From assembly GCF_000314975.1 (NCBI RefSeq), contig NZ_BAEN01000020.1, positions 1 to 34,997 of the forward strand: a stretch of DNA of 34,997 bases, given 5' to 3'. Below are positions 34,855 to 34,997 of the stretch, piece by piece (the stretch's first letter is position 1; each line of letters starts with the position of its first letter). A program made the position numbers and the translations under genes. This stretch comes from Aliiglaciecola lipolytica E3. Lineage in GTDB: Bacteria; Pseudomonadota; Gammaproteobacteria; Enterobacterales; Alteromonadaceae. Under the pieces are notes generated by a model that worked only from the letters and a program-made list of their open reading frames with translations, ran no database searches and was not told where the DNA came from.

Positions 34855-34931
34855 CGGTGTGTAGCGCAGCTTGGTAGCGCACTGTCATGGGGTGTCAGGG
34901 GTCGGAGGTTCAAATCCTCTCACACCGACCA
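34855..34931 (+). tRNA. tRNA-Pro (anticodon GGG)
   Basis: A full cloverleaf of 77 bases can be drawn: acceptor CGGTGTG/CACACCG, D arm GCGC-AGCTTGGTA-GCGC, anticodon loop ATGGGGT with GGG at 34-36 and G37, T arm GGAGG-TTCAAAT-CCTCT, discriminator A and an encoded CCA. The body closely matches E. coli proL, which reads CCC and CCU codons. The anticodon stem has one T-T mismatch, at a position where E. coli proL also departs from perfect pairing. Confidence 0.96.
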
Positions 34932-34997
34932 ATTAATCTACTCCCCTTATATAGCTTGACTCTCAAGCGTTTTCCATCTAAATATTATCTCTAATCC

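Overview
The window looks like chromosomal DNA of a marine gammaproteobacterium of the order Alteromonadales (Glaciecola/Paraglaciecola/Alteromonas-like). The evidence is a moderately AT-rich composition, E. coli-like housekeeping proteins in familiar gene neighbourhoods (ppiB-lpxH divergent from cysS; mltD-gloB divergent from yafS; metG divergent from apbC; oxyR divergent from ahpC), a carboxypeptidase-regulatory-domain TonB receptor, several chemotaxis and c-di-GMP proteins, and a PEP-CTERM tail. The order-level assignment is inference from protein character, not from a search.

Layout. 1-5100: miaE (tRNA hydroxylase, TTG start), a secreted Sel1-repeat protein carrying a TonB_C-like insert, a diguanylate cyclase whose membrane domain keeps the copper/ethylene-site residues of plant ETR1, a possible 36-residue ORF, and oxyR. 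5100-7400: the OxyR-linked peroxide module ahpC, terminator, ahpF. 7400-11650: a PAS-containing Aer-like chemoreceptor and an M13 metallopeptidase lipoprotein. 11630-13600: an ECF42-type sigma factor facing its usual YCII/DGPF partner, with a four-unit REP (BIME) array between the two converging genes. 13700-16600: lpxH, ppiB, cysS, then another REP pair. 16670-21180: a voltage-sensor-like membrane protein without an evident pore, mltD, gloB, yafS. 21240-26310: a cytosolic chemoreceptor with an eroded CZB-like tail, metG, apbC, dcd. 26320-28260: a translationally coupled pair of a degenerate GGDEF membrane protein and an AraC regulator. 28480-34300: a phytate/organophosphate scavenging operon (Pho box, TonB receptor, TRAP-type acid phosphatase, two-domain beta-propeller phytase). 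The end holds a PEP-CTERM fragment and tRNA-Pro(GGG).

How it works together. The strongest system-level signal is the phosphate-scavenging operon. A textbook Pho box precedes a TonB-dependent receptor, a secreted purple acid phosphatase and a lipoprotein phytase, which together would bind, import or strip phosphate from inositol phosphates during phosphate limitation. The most unusual single protein is the ethylene-receptor-like GGDEF protein. A second c-di-GMP node, a GGDEF protein with a broken active site but an intact I-site coupled to an AraC regulator, lies immediately upstream of and divergent from the phosphate operon. I saw no CRISPR array, prophage, integrase, complete insertion sequence or known riboswitch.
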